A stretch of DNA of 64,000 nt from Microbacterium murale (GTDB lineage: Bacteria > Actinomycetota > Actinomycetes > Actinomycetales > Microbacteriaceae): contig NZ_JAUSXK010000001.1 in the NCBI RefSeq assembly GCF_030815955.1, positions 2,108,001 through 2,172,000 on the forward strand. The letters run 5' to 3'. Of this stretch, positions 10,610 through 19,652 are shown piece after piece (the stretch's first letter is position 1; each line of letters starts with the position of its first letter). The translations under genes were made by a program, and so were the position numbers. A model generated the notes under the pieces. It was not told the DNA's origin. It was given only the letters and a program-made list of their open reading frames with translations, and made no database searches.

Positions 10610-12700
10610 TCAGTCCTCCGTCGGCGGGCCGGCGGGCCGGTGCGCCCGGCGGCCGCTGGTGGCGGTGAGTACCGGGCGGCCGGCGCGCTCCTGCCCCGGA
10701 ATCGGCCGTGAGCGCCGCCCGTAGATCAGCTCCGACGAGTCCAGCAGCCACGGCACAAGCGTGATGGAGACGCCGTGCACGAGCATGAGCTGGTTCGCCA
10801 TGCGGCGAGCCCGCCGGTTGTGCAGGAAGCTCTCCCACCAGTGCCCCACGATGTACTGCGGCAGGTAGACCGTCACCACCGAGGAACCGTGCTTCTGTCG
10901 GTACTGCTTGATGAACTGGGCGACCGGCTGCGCGAACGAGCGGTACGGCGAATCCACGATGATCAGCGGGATGGGGATGCGATGCTCCGCCCACTCCCGC
11001 TGCAGGCGCTCCGCATCGTCCTCGGAGACCGCAATGTGCACCGCGAGCGTCTTTCCGTGTTTCGCCGCGATCGCGTAATCGATCGCCTTGATGACCGGCT
11101 TCTGCAGTTTGCTGACCAGCACCAGCGCCACATCACCGCTCGCACCGAAGTGGGTCGTGTCGTCGATCGCGATCTCGTGGTCGACATCTCGGTAGTAGCG
11201 CTTCACCCCCATCATCAGGAAGGCGAGGATCGGGATCGCGAAGAACACGAGATACGCCCCGTGCGTGAACTTCGTGATCGTCACGATGAGGAGCACGAGG
11301 ATCGTCAGAGTGGCACCGGCCGAGTTGATGATCAGCCCGACCCGAGCTGACCGGCGATCGGATGCTGCGGCACCGTCGACCGCGACGTCAGCGTCGTCTT
11401 CGCCCGACGACGTCGTCCGCAGGATCCGCCGCCAGTGCCGCACCATTCCGATCTGGCCGAGCGAGAACGAAACGAAGACGCCGATGATGTAGAGCTGGAT
11501 GAGCGTCGTGAGCTGTGCCTGGAACACCACGAGCACGGCGATCGCTGCGATGCCCAGCAGGATCATCCCGTTCGAGAAGACCAGTCGGTCGCCGCGCGTG
11601 TTCAGGGCCTTGGGAGCGTATCCGTCACGGGCGAGGACGGAACCGAGCAACGGGAAGCCGTTGAACGCCGTGTTCGCGGCCAGCAGCAGCACGCAGGCGG
11701 TGGCCGCCTGCACGATGAAGAAGAGGATGCTGCCGCCGCCGAATGTCGCCGCCGCGATCTGCGCCATCAGGCTCGGCTGCGGATTGGAGCAGTCGAAGCC
11801 GACCAGATCGCAGGGGTTCTCGGCGTAGTGCACGCCGGTGATGAGTGCGAGCGCAGTGAGACCGGCGAAGAGGCAGATGGCGATGGATCCCATGAGCACT
11901 AGCGTCGCCTGCGCATTGCGCACCTTGGGCGTGCGGAACGCGGGCACACCGTTGGAGACGGCTTCGACACCCGTCAGGGCGGAGCATCCGCTGGAGAATG
12001 CGCGAAGCACCAAGAGGATGACGGCGGCCTGGCTGAGATCCTCGGAATGCACGGCGAACTCGGCGCTCGACGCCACTGGAGCGTTCCCGAGGAACGTCTG
12101 GACGAGACCGGTGACGATCATGAAACCGACGGAGGCGATGAACACGTAGGTGGGGATCGCGAACACCGTGGATGCCTCACGGACGCCCCGCAGGTTGACG
12201 ATGATGATCAGGATGACGAAGCCGACGGCCAGCTCGACGCGCCAGGCGTTCAAGCCGGGCACAGCCGAGATGATGTTGTCGACCCCGGATGCCACGGACA
12301 CCGCGACTGTGAGCACGTAGTCGACCAGCAGCGCTGCCGCGACCACCACACCGGGAATCTCGCCGAGATTCTTCGACGCGACCTCGTAGTCGCCGCCGCC
12401 GGACGGATACGCCTTGATGAGCTGCCGATAGCTGAGCACGACGACGATCAGCAGCACGACGACTGCTGCGGCGACCAGCGGGGTGAACGAAAGGAAGGTC
12501 AGCCCGCCGATCAAGAGGATCATCACGAGTTCCTGGGGCGCATAGGCCACCGAGCTCAGTGCGTCCGATGCGAAGATCGGCAGCGCCATCCGCTTGGGCA
12601 GCAGCTGATCGTCGACCTGCTTCGAGGTGAGCGGGTCGCCGAGGAGGATGCGTTTGGCGAGCGGTGGGGCGTCCGGGAGCGCGCGGGTTTCTTCTGTCAC
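10610..12700 (-). CDS. KimA-type APC family potassium transporter (predicted)
   Basis: A 696-residue membrane protein from the GTG at 12700 (a start at 12712 would add four residues). About twelve helices contain family blocks SYRQLIKAYPSGGGDYEVA and DYVLTVAVSVASGVDN. They are followed by a roughly 200-residue cytosolic, USP-like domain (SKLQKPVIKAIDYA, IIVDSPYRSF, YLPQYIVGHWW). This layout matches Bacillus KimA, an APC-family K+ importer, but the family also includes amino-acid carriers. The potassium role is supported by an operator shared with kdp and ktrB. GTG 12700 is preferred because TAATGT ends eight bases upstream, as at the other two promoters. Confidence 0.7.
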   Translation of the reverse strand: MTEETRALPDAPPLAKRILLGDPLTSKQVDDQLLPKRMALPIFASDALSSVAYAPQELVMILLIGGLTFLSFTPLVAAAVVVLLIVVVLSYRQLIKAYPSGGGDYEVASKNLGEIPGVVVAAALLVDYVLTVAVSVASGVDNIISAVPGLNAWRVELAVGFVILIIIVNLRGVREASTVFAIPTYVFIASVGFMIVTGLVQTFLGNAPVASSAEFAVHSEDLSQAAVILLVLRAFSSGCSALTGVEAVSNGVPAFRTPKVRNAQATLVLMGSIAICLFAGLTALALITGVHYAENPCDLVGFDCSNPQPSLMAQIAAATFGGGSILFFIVQAATACVLLLAANTAFNGFPLLGSVLARDGYAPKALNTRGDRLVFSNGMILLGIAAIAVLVVFQAQLTTLIQLYIIGVFVSFSLGQIGMVRHWRRILRTTSSGEDDADVAVDGAAASDRRSARVGLIINSAGATLTILVLLIVTITKFTHGAYLVFFAIPILAFLMMGVKRYYRDVDHEIAIDDTTHFGASGDVALVLVSKLQKPVIKAIDYAIAAKHGKTLAVHIAVSEDDAERLQREWAEHRIPIPLIIVDSPYRSFAQPVAQFIKQYRQKHGSSVVTVYLPQYIVGHWWESFLHNRRARRMANQLMLVHGVSITLVPWLLDSSELIYGRRSRPIPGQERAGRPVLTATSGRRAHRPAGPPTED

Positions 12701-12728
12701 GAGGCGTGACATTACGCCGATTCGCGGC

Positions 12729-12793
12729 ATCCTCACGGGATCCTTACGAAATCCCTACGGGTGCCGGCATCCCCCATACGGAATCCTCATGCC
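12729..12793 (-). promoter_or_regulatory. Putative KdpE-type operator array of the KimA-type gene
   Basis: Three perfect 11-bp-phased units begin at 12729, 12740 and 12751. In gene direction they read CCCGTAGGGAT, TTCGTAAGGAT and CCCGTGAGGAT. The core pair (12740-12761) begins 40 bases from the GTG at 12700, as at kdp and ktrB. A degenerate pair follows at 12772-12793, one base out of phase. The tract is non-coding if the start is at 12700. Confidence 0.6.
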
Positions 12794-12857
12794 CGCGGCA
12801 TCCGCCCACAGCGAAACGCACAGCGCGTTCTGATCACGCTCACGTAACGTCGATCTC

Positions 12858-13557
12858 ATGACGACCATTCAGGTCAGCGAAGACGATATCCGCCAGACGC
12901 GCGAGCTCCGTGACGAATTCCAGAAGTTCCTGCGCGAGTACGAGTTCGGGATGCGTGAAGTCGAGACGAAGATCTCGATCCTGCGGGACGAGTTCCTGCA
13001 CGATCACCGCGTACAACCCGATCGAGCATGTGAAGAGCCGCATCAAGACGCCGGACAGCATCGTCGAGAAGATCGCCCGCAAGGGGATCGAAGAGCCCGA
13101 CTTCGAGCGCATCCGCGAGGAGATCACCGACATCGCAGGCGTCCGAGTCACCTGCAGCTTCGTCGCCGACGTGTACCAGCTGTTCGACCTGCTCACGCAG
13201 CAGGACGACATCACGGTGCGAGCCGTCAAGGACTACATCAAGAACCCCAAGCCCAACGGCTACAAGAGCCTCCACGTCATCATCGAGGTGCCGGTGTTCC
13301 TGTCGACCGGGCCGCTCCTGGTGCCCGTCGAGGTGCAGTTCCGCACGATAGCGATGGACTTCTGGGCGAGCCTCGAGCACAAGATCTACTACAAGTTCTC
13401 CAACCAGGTGCCCTCGCATCTCGTCGAGAGCCTGTCGGACGCGGCGGATGCCGCCGCGGAGCTCGACTCGCGCATGGAGCGACTGCACCGCGAGGCGCAC
13501 GGCGTGCCACAGCGTCAGCTGGATCCGCCGCCCCCGCCGCGCATCGTCGAGGTGTGA
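12858..13557 (+). pseudogene. Small alarmone synthetase (RelA/SpoT-domain GTP pyrophosphokinase), frameshifted
   Basis: Frame one gives the N-terminus (MTTIQVSEDDIRQTRELRDE through RDEFLHDH). The rest continues in another frame as AYNPIEHVKSRIKTPDSI, then IAGVRVTCSFVADVY, NGYKSLHVIIEVPVF and VEVQFRTIAMDFWASLEHKI, the RelA/SpoT synthetase core. Dropping one C at 13007-13008 joins them into about 233 residues, the usual size of a RelQ-like single-domain synthetase that makes (p)ppGpp from GTP/GDP and ATP. No hydrolase domain is present. The shift may be a sequencing error, since both halves are well conserved. Confidence 0.8.
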
Positions 13558-13581
13558 GCCGGCAGAGGCTCAGCTCGAGGG

Positions 13582-14235
13582 TCAGGGGGCGGCAGCGCAG
13601 ATCTCGCTGCGGATGAGATGACTGGTCGAAGCCCGCGTCGCCTGCTGGAACTCTTCGAGCGCGGCGTCGTCGACGCCGGAGACGCCGCCGACGAGTTCCA
13701 GCACCGGGCAGGGATCGATCTGAGCATCCACCACGACAGTCGTGACCACCTCGTACCCATCGCCGGGCACGTACTCCTGCTCTTCCTGGTACGAGCGCAA
13801 CCCGTTGATCATGCTCAGCGCCAGCGCGCGATCGATGATGCCGTCGCTTTCACCCGACCACGGCATCTCGATCGTGATGCTCGCTCCGTCTGCGGGAGCA
13901 TCGCCGGGGGTGTCGAACCCTTCGGAGAACTCGACGATCAGCCACTTCACACTGACGGTGCTGGGGACATCGAACTCCAGCGCATGCTCCAGCGCGGCGT
14001 CGAGCACGTCAACGTCGCTCCGGGAATCCAGCTCCACCGCAAGATCGCCGCTGCCTTGGAAGGGCAGGTCGTTGCTCATCGAGCCGCTCGCCTGGAGCAC
14101 CCCCGGAGTGGCCGCCATGTGCTCGACGAAGAGTTCCTCCGCCCAGGAACCCGCATCGATGTTCCCGCATCCGGCCAGCACGACAGCGACTCCCGCCGCG
14201 CCGGCGACGGCGAGGGGTGTGCGCCGTTTCCGCAC
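13582..14235 (-). CDS. Putative lipoprotein of unknown function
   Basis: 217 residues with a type II signal peptide: basic MRKRR, a hydrophobic stretch and lipobox VLAGC (Cys23). The mature part is acidic and shows no domain I recognise. Two bases separate its start from the stop of the upstream M20 gene, so the two are probably co-transcribed. Confidence 0.7.
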   Translation of the reverse strand: MRKRRTPLAVAGAAGVAVVLAGCGNIDAGSWAEELFVEHMAATPGVLQASGSMSNDLPFQGSGDLAVELDSRSDVDVLDAALEHALEFDVPSTVSVKWLIVEFSEGFDTPGDAPADGASITIEMPWSGESDGIIDRALALSMINGLRSYQEEQEYVPGDGYEVVTTVVVDAQIDPCPVLELVGGVSGVDDAALEEFQQATRASTSHLIRSEICAAAP

Positions 14236-14237
14236 GC

Positions 14238-15452
14238 TCAGCCCAGGAACTCGCGCACCGCCGTCGCCATCGCGGTGACCCCGACCTCGATGGTCGGATG
14301 GATCTCCGGCGCGAACAGCGGCGAGTGGTTGGTGGGGATGTCGTGGGCGACCGAGCCGCCTGCGACCGCCGCCGCGAACGTCGCCGGGTCGACACCGCCC
14401 CAGAACCAGAAGACCAGAGGCGCGCCGGCATCACGCGCGAACCATGAGACGTCCTCGCTGCCGGTGATCATCCCTGGGTCGATCACAGCGGCTTCGCCGA
14501 GGACGCGCTGGAACGCGGTCGTGACCCGCGCGACGGCATCCTCGTCGTTGATCGTGGGCGGCAGCGTGTGGTCGGTGCGGATCTCGGGCTCGCGCTCGGC
14601 GCCGGATGCGAGGGCCTCAGCCCGGACGATCCGCTCCACGCTCGCGAGCACGGTCGCGCGGGCCTCGTCGTTCGGGTAGCGCAGGCTGAGCTCGAGCGTC
14701 GCCTCGGCGGGGATGATGTTGTTCTTCAGGCCGGCGTGGATCGAGCCGACCGTGACGACCGCCACGTCCTGCGGGTCGGTCTCGCGAGAGGCGATCGTCT
14801 GCAGGCGCATCACGGTGGCAGCGGCCATCACCACCGGGTCGACGGTCGTGTGCGGTCTTGATCCGTGCCCGCCGCGGCCGTGCAGAGTGACGGTGAGGCC
14901 GTCGGATGCTGCCATCTGCGTGCCGCTGCGGACGCCGATGATGCCTGCGGCGAAGGGGGTCACGTGCTGGCCGAGCACGATGTCGGGCTTCGGATAGCGA
15001 TCGAGGATGCCGGCGTCCAGCATCGCCCTGGCGCCGGCGCCGTACTCCTCGGCCGGCTGGATGATGACGACGAGTGTTCCCGACCATTCCGCCCGGTCGG
15101 CGACGAGCCGCTCGACAGCGCCGATCATTGCGGTGACATGCATATCGTGTCCGCAGGCGTGCATCACAGGGACGGTGTGGCCGGCAGGGTCGACGCCGGT
15201 CGCTGTGCTGGCGTACGCCAGTCCGGTCTGCTCTTCTACGGGGAGAGCGTCCATGTCTGCGCGCGCCCAGATCGTAGGGCCATCGCCGTTGCGCAGCAGT
15301 CCGACGACGCCGGTGATGCCGACACCCTCTTCGACCTCGAGCCCGAGATCACGCAGGTGTCCGGCGGCGATGCCGGCCGTCCGGGTCTCCTGGAACGAGA
15401 GCTCGGGATGCTGATGGAGGTCGATGTACAACGCTTCGAGATCGATGCTCAT
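14238..15452 (-). CDS. M20 family metal-dependent amidohydrolase
   Basis: 404 residues, the usual size for M20D amidohydrolases (hippurate hydrolase, N-acyl amino acid hydrolases). Metal and catalytic motifs are intact: DLHQHPELSF at the start, HACGHDMHVT, QPAEEYGAGA, the lid-domain HGRGGHGSRPH and GSEDVSWF. It should cleave an N-acyl or amide bond in the cytoplasm; the substrate is not evident. TAGGCT lies six bases before the ATG, so it is likely leaderless. Confidence 0.9.
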   Translation of the reverse strand: MSIDLEALYIDLHQHPELSFQETRTAGIAAGHLRDLGLEVEEGVGITGVVGLLRNGDGPTIWARADMDALPVEEQTGLAYASTATGVDPAGHTVPVMHACGHDMHVTAMIGAVERLVADRAEWSGTLVVIIQPAEEYGAGARAMLDAGILDRYPKPDIVLGQHVTPFAAGIIGVRSGTQMAASDGLTVTLHGRGGHGSRPHTTVDPVVMAAATVMRLQTIASRETDPQDVAVVTVGSIHAGLKNNIIPAEATLELSLRYPNDEARATVLASVERIVRAEALASGAEREPEIRTDHTLPPTINDEDAVARVTTAFQRVLGEAAVIDPGMITGSEDVSWFARDAGAPLVFWFWGGVDPATFAAAVAGGSVAHDIPTNHSPLFAPEIHPTIEVGVTAMATAVREFLG

Positions 15453-15467
15453 GGCCCGAGCCTACTG

Positions 15468-16112
15468 TCAGACCTCGCGGACGTACGTCTCCAATTCAGG
15501 CGGTTGCCGCAGCACGGCGCCCACGATCGCGCGGATCGCGAACTCGCTGGCTTCGCCGAGTCCGACGATCTCGGGATGCAGCAACCACTGCAGCTGCAGG
15601 CCGTCCATGACGGCGAGGATGCTGGCCGATGCTGCCGCAATCGTGTCGGGCTCTGTCACGCCCTCCTGCGCGCACAGCTCACGGAACGCCTCTGACACCT
15701 CGCGGCGGAGAGTCGTGTAGCGCTCCTCGAAGAAGCCGCGTGCGGGGTGGTCATCGGTCACGGACTCGTTGGAGAGCACGGTGTACGCCTGCACGATGCC
15801 GGGGCGCAGCTCGTTCGCGAACGCCGTGCGCACCAGGTGCAGGAACAGCTCGGGCCCGCCGGGGATGTGCTTCTCGTCGAGCTCGGCGACGTCCGCCTGA
15901 TCGCGGTAGGCGAGCACCTCGAGCAGCAGCTTCTGCTTCGAGCCGAAGTGGTGGAGCACACCGGCGTGCGTCATCCCGACCTGCTCGGCGACGTCGGCGA
16001 GCGTGCCGTTCGTCGACCCCTTGTTGCCGAAGATCTCGACCGCTGCTTCCAGGATGTCGGTGCGCTTCTGCCTGGTGGCAGGGCGCGTGCGCGTCGAATT
16101 CTCTGTTGCCAC
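15468..16112 (-). CDS. TetR family transcriptional regulator
   Basis: 214 residues from a GTG start with GAGGGGG upstream. The N-terminal helix-turn-helix is clear (TLADVAEQVGMTHAGVLHHF, then GSKQKLL), followed by a variable ligand domain. It is divergent from the oligosaccharide ABC operon, with two matching 18-bp palindromes in the shared spacer, so it probably represses that operon and itself. The likely inducer is an oligosaccharide or a product of the GH3 enzyme (inference). Confidence 0.85.
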   Translation of the reverse strand: MATENSTRTRPATRQKRTDILEAAVEIFGNKGSTNGTLADVAEQVGMTHAGVLHHFGSKQKLLLEVLAYRDQADVAELDEKHIPGGPELFLHLVRTAFANELRPGIVQAYTVLSNESVTDDHPARGFFEERYTTLRREVSEAFRELCAQEGVTEPDTIAAASASILAVMDGLQLQWLLHPEIVGLGEASEFAIRAIVGAVLRQPPELETYVREV

Positions 16113-16164
16113 GGCATCCCCCTCTGAGGTGAGTGTAACGGTCCGGCATCGCGTACTTGCAAGC

Positions 16165-16212
16165 TTACTTACTTGTCGGTAACCTCGCTTCAGTTTACTT
16201 TCTCATGAGTAA
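16165..16212. promoter_or_regulatory. Two putative TetR operators, TTACT-N8-RGTAA
   Basis: An 18-bp site at 16165-16182 and a second at 16195-16212 share the pattern TTACT-N8-(G/A)GTAA. Their start points are 30 bp apart, about three helical turns. They lie between the TetR gene and the divergent ABC operon. Confidence 0.5.
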
Positions 16213-16273
16213 GCTAAAGCGTCACACCGACGCGAGCCACACCCGCACAATGACCCGTGTCCAAGGAGAAGCA

Positions 16274-17941
16274 ATGAAGCTCAGCAGATCTCTGATCGCG
16301 ATCAGCGCGATCGCGACCCTCAGCATCGGCGTGCTCGCCGGGTGCTCGCCGGCCTCGAATGACGGCGGCGGGGATTCCGGCTCATCGGCCGCCGCACTCA
16401 CGATCGCCAAGCCCGACGGCGCGATCACCACCGAGTCGCACAACCCGTATCTCGGAGACTCGTCCGCGTCGAAGTACGGCTACGCCAAGGTCATCTTCGA
16501 GCCGCTCGCGCTCGTCAACCCCACCGGCGACCTCGCCACCACCCCATGGCTCGCTGAGTCTGTCGAGTGGAACGACGACTACACCGAGCTCACCGTCGTC
16601 CCACGAAGCGGCGTCAACTGGAGCGACGGCGAGCCGTTCACCGGCGAAGACATCGTGTTCACGTTCGATCAGTTCCTGAACGGCAAGCTCACCGACGCCC
16701 AGGGCCTGAACTACCAGGGCGCAACGGTCGACGGCGACAAGATCACCCTGAAGTTCGGCGACTCCAAGTACACCGCCCAGGCGCGCGTGCTGCACACCCC
16801 GATCGTGCCGAAGCACATCTGGGAGAGCATCGAAGACCCCAACACCGACCCGCTGACCGAAGAGGGTCTCGCCGTCGGTACCGGACCCTACGCGCTCTCG
16901 AGCTGGACGACCGAATCGGTCACCCTGACGGCGAACGACGACTACTGGGGCGGTGAGCTGGCAGTTCCAGAGCTGCACTACGTCTCCTACGGTGACAACG
17001 CAGCCCTTACAACGGCGCTCGCGTCCGGTGAGGCCGATTGGGCCCAGGCATTCATCCCGCAGATCGAGGACAGCTACCTCTCCGCCGACGAGGACAACCA
17101 GTTCCTGGTATCGCCCACGGCCGGCGCGGGAACGCTGTTCTTCAACCTGCAGACCAAGCCCTTCAACAATCCGGCACTCCGAGAGGCGCTGGCCTGGACG
17201 ATCGACCGCGAGGCATATGTCGACATCGCCCGTGAGGGCGCGAGCGAACCGGTCTGGAACGTGACCGGCCTCGGCACTCTTCTCGAAGACGAGATCCTCC
17301 CCGAGTACCAGGAAGAGAACTACTCCGTCGACGTCGACAAGGCCAAGCAGATCCTCACCGACGCCGGCTACACGTGGAAGAGCGACAAGCTCATCGACCC
17401 CGATGGCGAGGCGGTCTCGTTCTCGATCTCCGTCCCCGCCGGATGGAGCGACTGGAACACCGAGCAGGCGCTCATCGCCGAAGAGCTGGATGAGGCCCTC
17501 GGCATCGAGGTCAAGGTCGACCAGCCCGACTGGGGCGGCTGGGACGCCGCCCGCCAGGAGGGCACCTTCCAGGCGATCATCCACTGGCTCGAAGACACCG
17601 GCAATGTCTACGGCCTGTACACCTCGACCATGGACCCGAAGTGGATCGTCGACGACAAGGCGCAGTACAACTTCGGCCGCTTCGACGACCCGGCCGTGAC
17701 CGAGGCGCTGAACACGTACGCCAACGCGTCGACCGACGAGGACCGTGCGGCGGCCTCGGCGGTGCTGCAGACGGCTTTCGCTGAGAACGTCCCGGCGATC
17801 CCGCTGGGGGCGCATCCGCTGCTGGGCGAGTTCAACACCCGCAACTACGTCGGATGGCCCAGCGAGGACGACCAGTACGCGTCGGGCGACCCGACCCAGC
17901 CTGGCATCGTGCAGGTGCTGACGCAGCTCGAATCCAAGTAA
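16274..17941 (+). CDS. ABC transporter substrate-binding lipoprotein, family 5
   Basis: 555 residues, the right size for family-5 (oligopeptide/oligosaccharide) binding proteins. A type II signal ends in lipobox VLAGC (Cys24), followed by a Ser/Gly-rich tether. Typical motifs are SGVNWSDGEPFTGEDIVFT and REALAWTIDREAYVDIA. The ATG has AAGGAGAA upstream; a longer frame from 16157 runs through the operators and is rejected. The downstream GH3 beta-glucosidase suggests beta-glucoside or cello-oligosaccharide binding, as for CbtA-like proteins, not peptides. Confidence 0.85.
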   Translation: MKLSRSLIAISAIATLSIGVLAGCSPASNDGGGDSGSSAAALTIAKPDGAITTESHNPYLGDSSASKYGYAKVIFEPLALVNPTGDLATTPWLAESVEWNDDYTELTVVPRSGVNWSDGEPFTGEDIVFTFDQFLNGKLTDAQGLNYQGATVDGDKITLKFGDSKYTAQARVLHTPIVPKHIWESIEDPNTDPLTEEGLAVGTGPYALSSWTTESVTLTANDDYWGGELAVPELHYVSYGDNAALTTALASGEADWAQAFIPQIEDSYLSADEDNQFLVSPTAGAGTLFFNLQTKPFNNPALREALAWTIDREAYVDIAREGASEPVWNVTGLGTLLEDEILPEYQEENYSVDVDKAKQILTDAGYTWKSDKLIDPDGEAVSFSISVPAGWSDWNTEQALIAEELDEALGIEVKVDQPDWGGWDAARQEGTFQAIIHWLEDTGNVYGLYTSTMDPKWIVDDKAQYNFGRFDDPAVTEALNTYANASTDEDRAAASAVLQTAFAENVPAIPLGAHPLLGEFNTRNYVGWPSEDDQYASGDPTQPGIVQVLTQLESK

Positions 17942-17948
17942 GACGGCG

Positions 17949-17990
17949 GATGCTGAGCCCGTCGAGGCGCACTTCGACGGGCTCAGCATC
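17949..17990 (+). repeat. Perfect 17-bp hairpin (GCTGAGCCCGTCGA family)
   Basis: Arms 17949-17965 and 17974-17990 are perfectly complementary with an eight-base loop. The core GACGGGCTCAGC resembles the hairpin at 41984-42024. Both lie between a binding-protein gene and the downstream transport genes of its operon. This suits an mRNA-stabilising or attenuating hairpin that keeps binding-protein levels high. Confidence 0.7.
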
Positions 17991-18029
17991 GTTCCGCCCG
18001 GCATCCATCCCTGCACGAAAGCGATACCC

Positions 18030-18855
18030 ATGCCAGATCCCCTGCTGTCCGTCCGCGACTTCTCTGTCGTGTACGACGTGGACCCGCCCGTCGCGGCGGT
18101 GAAGAACGTCACTCTCGAGTTGCAGCGCGGCGAGATCCTCGGCCTCGCCGGCGAGAGCGGGTGCGGAAAGACGACGCTCGCCTACGGCATCCAGCGGCTG
18201 CTGAAGGCGCCGGCCGTGATCACGAACGGATCCGTCGTCTTCCACGACGCCGACGGTGATGACATCGACGTGAACGTGCTCGACGCCGAGCAGATGCGCC
18301 GATTCCGGTGGGACAAGATCTCGATGGTGTTCCAAGGTGCGATGAACGCGCTGAACCCCGTCGCCACGATCGGTGCGCAGCTCGAGGACGTGTTCGAGGT
18401 GCACCGCCCAGGGATGAACAGGAAGCAGCGCAGAGACGCGGTCGCCGAACTTCTGGAGATCGTCAAGGTGGGGGCGCAGCGCGTCCGCTCCTTCCCTCAC
18501 GAGCTGTCCCGGCGGTATGCGCCAGCGCGTGATGATCGCGATGGCACTCGCCCTCCGGCCGCAGTTGATGGTGATGGACGAGCCGACGACGGCGCTGGAC
18601 GTGCTCGTACAGCGCGAGATCCTTCGCCAGATATCCCAGCTGAGGGCGGAGTTCGGATTCTCGGTGATCTTCATCACCCACGACCTCCCCCTGCTGCTGG
18701 AGATCAGCGATCGCATCGCGATCATGCGTGAGGGCGAGATCGTCGAACTCGACACCGCCGAGCGGATCTGGAACGCTCCGCAGGACGAGTACACCAGGAC
18801 TCTTCTGTCATCGTTCCCGCGCCTCACCGGAGAGAAGGGGGTGGTGGTGCGATGA
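18030..18855 (+). pseudogene. ABC transporter ATP-binding protein (DppD-like), frameshifted
   Basis: Frame one gives Walker A (GESGCGKTT) and continues to SFPHELS. The C run 18508-18510 then breaks the signature motif. Removing one C restores LSGGMRQRVMIAMAL and leads into Walker B (LMVMDEPTTALD) and the H-loop (FITHDLPLLL). The repaired protein has about 275 residues. Its stop overlaps the next ATPase start (ATGA). It would energise the family-5 importer with the following ATPase. All core motifs survive around the shift, so an error in the sequence is likelier than decay. Confidence 0.85.
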
Positions 18856-19652
18856 GTGTTCTCGAGGTGCGTCACGTCACCAAGACGTACAACGTTCGCG
18901 GAGCCGGTCAGATCACCGCACTCGACGATGTGAACTTCGTGCTGCGTTCCGGGCAGACGATCGGCCTGGTCGGACAGTCCGGCAGCGGCAAGTCGACGAT
19001 CGCCAAGATCCTGACGCAGTTGGAGACGCCGACAAGCGGGGAGGTGCTCCTCGACGGCAAGCCGATTCCACGCCGTGGCCGCGGGCTGCGCACGTACCGA
19101 CAGCAGCTGCGGATGGTCTTCCAGGATCCGTTCGCCTCGCTGAACCCGTACCACTCGATCCGTTACCACCTCGAGCGGCCGCTGCGGCTCGATGCGGTGG
19201 TTCCCAAGGACGAGACCGAGGCGGAGGTGCGCCGGCTCCTGGAGCGCGTTCGCCTGGTTCCGGATGCCGTGATCGATCGCCGCCCGCACGAGCTGTCCGG
19301 CGGTCAGCGTCAGCGCGTCGCGATCGCCCGTGCGCTCGCCTCGCGTCCGAAGATCCTCGTCGCCGATGAGCCGGTGTCGATGCTCGACGTCTCCATCCGT
19401 CTCGGCGTGCTGAATCTGCTCGCCGACCTGCAGCGCGAGGAGGGACTCGGCGTGCTCTACATCACGCACGATCTCGCCACCGCCCGCCATTTCAGCGACG
19501 AGATCATGGTGCTCAATCAGGGGCGGATCGTGGAGCACGGCACGGCGGACGACGTCATCCTCCGGCCCCAGGATCCGTACACGCAGGAGCTGCGCGCAGC
19601 CTCCCCCGACCCCGAGCGATTCTTCGCCGACACTCTCGGAGGTGCACGATGA
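18852..19652 (+). CDS. ABC transporter ATP-binding protein (DppF-like)
   Basis: 266 residues with Walker A GQSGSGKST, signature LSGGQRQRV, Walker B ILVADEPVSMLD and switch histidine YITHDLATA. It is the second nucleotide-binding subunit of the importer and overlaps both neighbours by four bases (ATGA). Oligopeptide/oligosaccharide importers of this family normally use two different ATPases. Confidence 0.93.
   Translation: MSVLEVRHVTKTYNVRGAGQITALDDVNFVLRSGQTIGLVGQSGSGKSTIAKILTQLETPTSGEVLLDGKPIPRRGRGLRTYRQQLRMVFQDPFASLNPYHSIRYHLERPLRLDAVVPKDETEAEVRRLLERVRLVPDAVIDRRPHELSGGQRQRVAIARALASRPKILVADEPVSMLDVSIRLGVLNLLADLQREEGLGVLYITHDLATARHFSDEIMVLNQGRIVEHGTADDVILRPQDPYTQELRAASPDPERFFADTLGGAR

Noticed and set aside
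16157..16273. N-terminal extension of the family-5 binding protein
   Set aside because: It would run through the TetR operators and bury the signal peptide; ATG 16274 has a good ribosome site and a clean lipoprotein signal.
16382..18112. Minus-strand open frame of 576 codons opposite the family-5 binding protein
   Set aside because: Shadow of a gene with strong family motifs and a lipoprotein signal on the plus strand.
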